NCBI RefSeq assembly: GCF_007997035.1
Contig: NZ_VOSS01000049.1
Span: 1 to 41,965 of the forward strand
Direction: 5' to 3'
Length of the DNA: 41,965 nucleotides
Source: Ralstonia sp. TCR112
Lineage (GTDB): Bacteria; Pseudomonadota; Gammaproteobacteria; Burkholderiales; Burkholderiaceae
The notes under the pieces were generated by a model. It was not told the DNA's origin, ran no database searches, and saw only the letters and a program-made list of their open reading frames with translations. Each line of letters starts with the position of its first letter. Position 1 is the stretch's first letter. Of the stretch, positions 38,515 to 41,965 are shown piece by piece. A program made the translations under genes and the position numbers.

Positions 38515-38847
38515 GTGTTCCTGATTTCCGACGCTTACGCGCAAACTGCACCGGCAGCTGGTGGTGCCGCGGGTGGCCTGATGAGCTTCCTGCCGATCAT
38601 CCTGATGTTCGTGGTGCTGTGGTTCATCATGATCCGCCCGCAAATGAAGCGCCAGAAAGAAACCAAGGCGATGCTCGAAGCCCTGGCCAAGGGCGACGAA
38701 GTCGTCACCGCCGGCGGCATTCTCGGCAAGGTCAGCAAGGTGGCTGAGCAGTACGTCACCGTGGAAATCGCTGCCAACACCGAAATCACTGTCCAGAAGA
38801 GCGCCGTGACCACCGTGCTGCCCAAGGGCACGCTCAAGGCGCTGTAA
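38515..38847 (+). CDS. yajC: Preprotein translocase accessory subunit YajC
   Basis: A 110-aa inner-membrane protein of the SecDF-YajC complex: a single N-terminal membrane helix (about 20-42), MIRPQMKRQKE and GDEVVTAGGILGKV are typical. It starts with GTG, preceded by CGGAG. It lies between tgt and secD on the same strand, the standard order. Confidence 0.95.
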   Translation: MFLISDAYAQTAPAAGGAAGGLMSFLPIILMFVVLWFIMIRPQMKRQKETKAMLEALAKGDEVVTAGGILGKVSKVAEQYVTVEIAANTEITVQKSAVTTVLPKGTLKAL

Positions 38848-38960
38848 TCGGCCCCTCCCGGCGCCGCCGCGCACGATTGCGCCGGCGCCGGCACCCCAGG
38901 CAGCGCCTATTCTAAGAATCCGCGCCCGCGCCCCTAGGCGTCGCCTCTCTGCATTCCAAG

Positions 38961-40850
38961 ATGAATCGCTATCCGCTCTGGAAATACATTGTGATCCTGG
39001 TGGCGCTTGCCATTGGGTTCCTCTATACGCTGCCGAACTTCTTCGGCGAGGCCCCTGCCGTGCAGGTGTCTTCTGGCAAGGCCACCGTCAAGGTCGACCT
39101 GAACGTGCAAAAGCAGGTCGAGAGCCTGCTGGCTGCGGCCAGCATTCAGCCCGACGGCGTGTTCTTCGACAACAACGGCACCTCCGCCAGCGTGCGCGTG
39201 CGCTTTGCCGACACCGACACGCAGCTCAAGGCCAAGGACGTGCTGGCCCGCGGCCTGAACACCGATCAGGCCGACCCGACCTACATCGTGGCGCTGAACC
39301 TGCTTCCCGGTTCGCCGCGCTGGTTGAGCGGCGCACCGTTCTTTGCCAAGCCGATGTTCCTGGGCCTGGATTTGCGCGGTGGCGTGCACTTCCTGCTGCA
39401 GGTCGACATGAACGGCGCCGTGACGAAAAAGCTCGACTCGCTGGCTGGCGACATCCGTACGCAGCTGCGTGACAAGGGCATCCGCCACAGCGGCATCGAC
39501 CGCAACAACAACACAATCACGATCAAGTTCGCCAACCCGGACGACGCCGATCGCGCCCGCGGGCTGCTGGCCGACTCCACGCGCGAACTGGCCTACACCG
39601 TCGACAAGAGCGCCGACGGCGCCACGCTCACCGGCACCTTCACCGCCGCCGCGATGAAGGAAGTGCAGGACAACGCGGTCAAGCAGAACATCGTCACGCT
39701 GCACAACCGCGTGAACGAACTCGGCGTGGCTGAGCCGGTGATCCAGCAGCAGGGCCCGGACCGCATCGTCGTGCAATTGCCGGGCGTGCAGGATACGGCC
39801 AAGGCAAAGGACATCATCGGCCGCACGGCAACGCTGGAAGCGCGCCTTGCCGATCCCAACGCGCCGCTCGTGCCGCGCGCCGGCGACCCGGTACCGCTGG
39901 GCGACGAGCTGTTCACGCAAGGCCGCAGCGCGCCCGTTCTGCTGCAGAAGCAGGTGATCTTCACGGGTGACCGCATCACGAGCGCCTCGGCAGGCTTCGA
40001 CCAGAACCACAATTCGTCGGTCGACATCACGCTCGACGGCCAGGGTGGCCGCATGCTGCGCGATGTCTCGCGTGACAACATCGGCAAGCGCATGGGCATC
40101 GTGCTCTTTGAAAAGGGCAAGGGCGAAGTGCTGACGGTGGCGACCATCCAGTCCGAACTCGGCTCGCGCTTCCAGATCACCGGCATGGGCTCGACCGAGG
40201 CAGCTTCCGACCTCGCGCTGCTGCTGCGTGCAGGCTCGCTGGCCGCGCCGATGGAGATCATCGAAGAACGCACCATCGGCCCGTCGCTGGGTGCCGACAA
40301 CATCAGGAAGGGCTTCGATTCGGCGCTGTACGGCTTCCTTGCCATCTCGGTGTTCATGGTGCTGTACTACATGCTGTTCGGTGCGTTCTCGGTGGCAGCG
40401 CTGGGCGTGAACGTGTTCCTGCTGATCGCGCTGCTCTCCATGCTGCAGGCCACGCTCACGCTGCCCGGCATTGCGGCTATCGCACTGGCGCTCGGTATGG
40501 CCATTGACGCGAACGTGCTGATCAACGAGCGCGTGCGTGAAGAGCTGCGCAACGGCGCCTCGGCGCAGATGGCCATCTCCGCCGGCTTTGACCGCGCCTG
40601 GGCGACCATCCTCGATTCGAACGTGACGACGCTCATCGCTGGTCTGGCGCTGATTGCCTTCGGCTCGGGCCCCGTGCGCGGCTTCGCGATCGTGCACTGC
40701 CTGGGGATTGGCACGTCCATGTTCTCGGCGGTGTTCTTCAACCGCGGTCTCGTGAACCTCTGGTACGGCCGCAAGAAGAAGCTGCAGAGCGTCGCCATCG
40801 GCCAAGTGTGGAAGCCGGGCAATACGAACACGGAATCGCCCGCCAAGTAA
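38961..40850 (+). CDS. secD: Protein translocase subunit SecD
   Basis: A 629-aa RND-like membrane protein that uses the proton gradient to help pull secreted proteins across the inner membrane. One N-terminal helix, a large periplasmic region containing GLDLRGGVHFLLQVDM and GPDRIVVQLPGVQD, and five C-terminal helices with ALGMAIDANVLINERVREE (conserved Asp) are visible. Upstream of secF, 78 bp apart. Confidence 0.96.
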   Translation: MNRYPLWKYIVILVALAIGFLYTLPNFFGEAPAVQVSSGKATVKVDLNVQKQVESLLAAASIQPDGVFFDNNGTSASVRVRFADTDTQLKAKDVLARGLNTDQADPTYIVALNLLPGSPRWLSGAPFFAKPMFLGLDLRGGVHFLLQVDMNGAVTKKLDSLAGDIRTQLRDKGIRHSGIDRNNNTITIKFANPDDADRARGLLADSTRELAYTVDKSADGATLTGTFTAAAMKEVQDNAVKQNIVTLHNRVNELGVAEPVIQQQGPDRIVVQLPGVQDTAKAKDIIGRTATLEARLADPNAPLVPRAGDPVPLGDELFTQGRSAPVLLQKQVIFTGDRITSASAGFDQNHNSSVDITLDGQGGRMLRDVSRDNIGKRMGIVLFEKGKGEVLTVATIQSELGSRFQITGMGSTEAASDLALLLRAGSLAAPMEIIEERTIGPSLGADNIRKGFDSALYGFLAISVFMVLYYMLFGAFSVAALGVNVFLLIALLSMLQATLTLPGIAAIALALGMAIDANVLINERVREELRNGASAQMAISAGFDRAWATILDSNVTTLIAGLALIAFGSGPVRGFAIVHCLGIGTSMFSAVFFNRGLVNLWYGRKKKLQSVAIGQVWKPGNTNTESPAK

Positions 40851-40928
40851 TCACGCCTCCCACAACGAATCTCGCATAGAACCGGCGCTGCCCCGACACG
40901 AAGGGGCGGCCGCCACAAAGGGCAGACC

Positions 40929-41900
40929 ATGGAGTTTTTCCGCATCCGCCGCGACATTCCGTTCATGAAGCACGCGTTGATCCTCAACGCGCTGTCGTTC
41001 CTGACGTTTATCGCCGCTGTCTTCTTCCTGTTCCACAAGGGACTGCACCTGTCGGTGGAGTTCACCGGCGGTACGGTGATGGAAGTCGCTTACACCCAGG
41101 CCGCCGATCTGCCGAAGATCCGCGGCGACGTTGAGAAGCTCGGCTACGCCGACGCCCAGGTGCAGAACTTCGGCACCTCGCGCGACGTGATGATCCGCCT
41201 GCCGCTCAAGAACGGTCCGGACGGCAAACCCATCGCCTCGGCAGTCCAGAGCCAACAGGTGATGACGGCGCTGACCGCCGTGAACCCCGACGCCAAGCTC
41301 CAGCGCGTTGAGTTCGTCGGCCCGCAGGTCGGCAAGGAACTCGCCACGGATGGCCTGCTGGCGCTGCTGTTCGTGGTGATCGGCATCGTGATCTACCTGT
41401 CGATCCGCTTCGAATGGAAGTTTGCCGTGGCGGGCGTGATCGCCAACCTGCACGACGTCGTGATCATCCTGGGCTTCTTCGCCTTCTTCCAGTGGGAGTT
41501 CTCGCTGTCGGTGCTGGCAGGGGTGCTCGCGGTGCTGGGCTATTCGGTCAACGAATCCGTGGTGATTTTCGACCGGATCCGCGAAGCGTTCCGCAAGTAC
41601 CGCAAGATGAACACGCACGAGGTGATTGATCACGCGATTACCAGCACCATCTCGCGCACGATCATCACCCACGGCTCGACCGAAATGATGGTGGTGTCGA
41701 TGCTGGTGTTCGGCGGTCCGACGCTGCACTACTTCGCCCTGGCGCTGACGATCGGTATTCTGTTCGGCATCTACTCGTCGGTGTTCGTGGCCGCTGCGCT
41801 GTGCATGTGGCTGGGCGTCAAACGCGAAGATCTGGTCAAGGCCGATAAAAAGGCCGGTGGTCCGAAGGAAGACGATCCGAACTTCGGCGCGCAGGTCTGA
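40929..41900 (+). CDS. secF: Protein translocase subunit SecF
   Basis: A 323-aa partner of SecD. The N-terminal helix is followed by VEFTGGTVMEV in the periplasmic part, then LGYSVNESVVIFDRIRE and the C-terminal helices. A hairpin follows the stop. It ends the tgt-yajC-secD-secF series. Confidence 0.96.
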   Translation: MEFFRIRRDIPFMKHALILNALSFLTFIAAVFFLFHKGLHLSVEFTGGTVMEVAYTQAADLPKIRGDVEKLGYADAQVQNFGTSRDVMIRLPLKNGPDGKPIASAVQSQQVMTALTAVNPDAKLQRVEFVGPQVGKELATDGLLALLFVVIGIVIYLSIRFEWKFAVAGVIANLHDVVIILGFFAFFQWEFSLSVLAGVLAVLGYSVNESVVIFDRIREAFRKYRKMNTHEVIDHAITSTISRTIITHGSTEMMVVSMLVFGGPTLHYFALALTIGILFGIYSSVFVAAALCMWLGVKREDLVKADKKAGGPKEDDPNFGAQV

Positions 41901-41916
41901 AGACCCTGCTCCGCGC

Positions 41917-41943
41917 TGCCCGGACGACTCCGTTCTTCGGGCA
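41917..41943 (+). terminator. Weak hairpin after secF
   Basis: TGCCCG (41917-41922) pairs with CGGGCA (41938-41943) over a 15-nt loop, 16 bp after the secF stop. No T-tract follows; instead an A-run and AGCCCCGC begin what looks like a second terminator cut by the window edge. Confidence 0.35.
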
Positions 41944-41965
41944 ACAAAAAAGCCCCGCAATTGCG

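Noticed and set aside
38934-40805. A 623-codon minus-strand open frame opposite secD, and a similar one opposite secF
   Set aside because: Arg/His/Gln-rich compositions typical of antisense frames in GC-rich genes.

Overview
The window is GC-rich chromosomal DNA of a betaproteobacterium of the Burkholderiaceae, most likely Ralstonia. This rests on gene content and order (ubiA, katG, dps, oxyR, recG, queA, tgt, yajC, secD, secF) and on the look of the proteins; no database search was possible.

Layout. (1) 1-4480, core: ubiA, katG, dps and a small membrane protein gene, all on the minus strand. (2) 4481-31489, a 27,009-bp Tn7-like transposon. Its ends are near-perfect inverted repeats starting TGT (26 of 28 bp match), it carries arrays of TnsB-type sites just inside each end, and it is flanked by the 5-bp duplication GACGG (4476-4480 and 31490-31494). 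It sits between dps and oxyR, genes that are normally neighbours. (3) 31495-41965, core: oxyR, a membrane metallophosphoesterase, a GGDEF gene remnant, recG, and the plus-strand series queA-tgt-yajC-secD-secF.

Inside the transposon the transposition genes form a minus-strand operon, tnsA-tnsB-tnsC-tniQ (18096 down to 13558). It converges with a plus-strand gene that resembles TnsE. Towards the left end lies probable defence cargo: a Lon-like AAA+ ATPase, a small protein and a metallophosphoesterase, then a module with a broken LexA-like repressor, a three-Cys-motif DUF5131 protein and two TcmP-family partner proteins. Towards the right end lies about 12 kb of stress and envelope cargo: a small paralogous protein pair, an AI-2E-type permease, a Crp/Fnr regulator, CsbD, a SYLF protein, small lipoproteins, two DUF3309 peptides, a band-7 protein, an NRAMP-related transporter, a transglutaminase-like protein and several unknown small proteins. 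A block of about 680 bp is duplicated in this part and preserves the tail of a lost second NRAMP gene.

How it fits together. OxyR is the peroxide sensor expected to control katG and dps; the transposon now separates regulator from targets. The tnsA-proximal end of the element faces the 3' end of oxyR, the geometry Tn7 shows at glmS, so the end of oxyR may be the attachment site of this element. The oxyR tail and the LexA-like gene each appear to carry a 1-nt frameshift.
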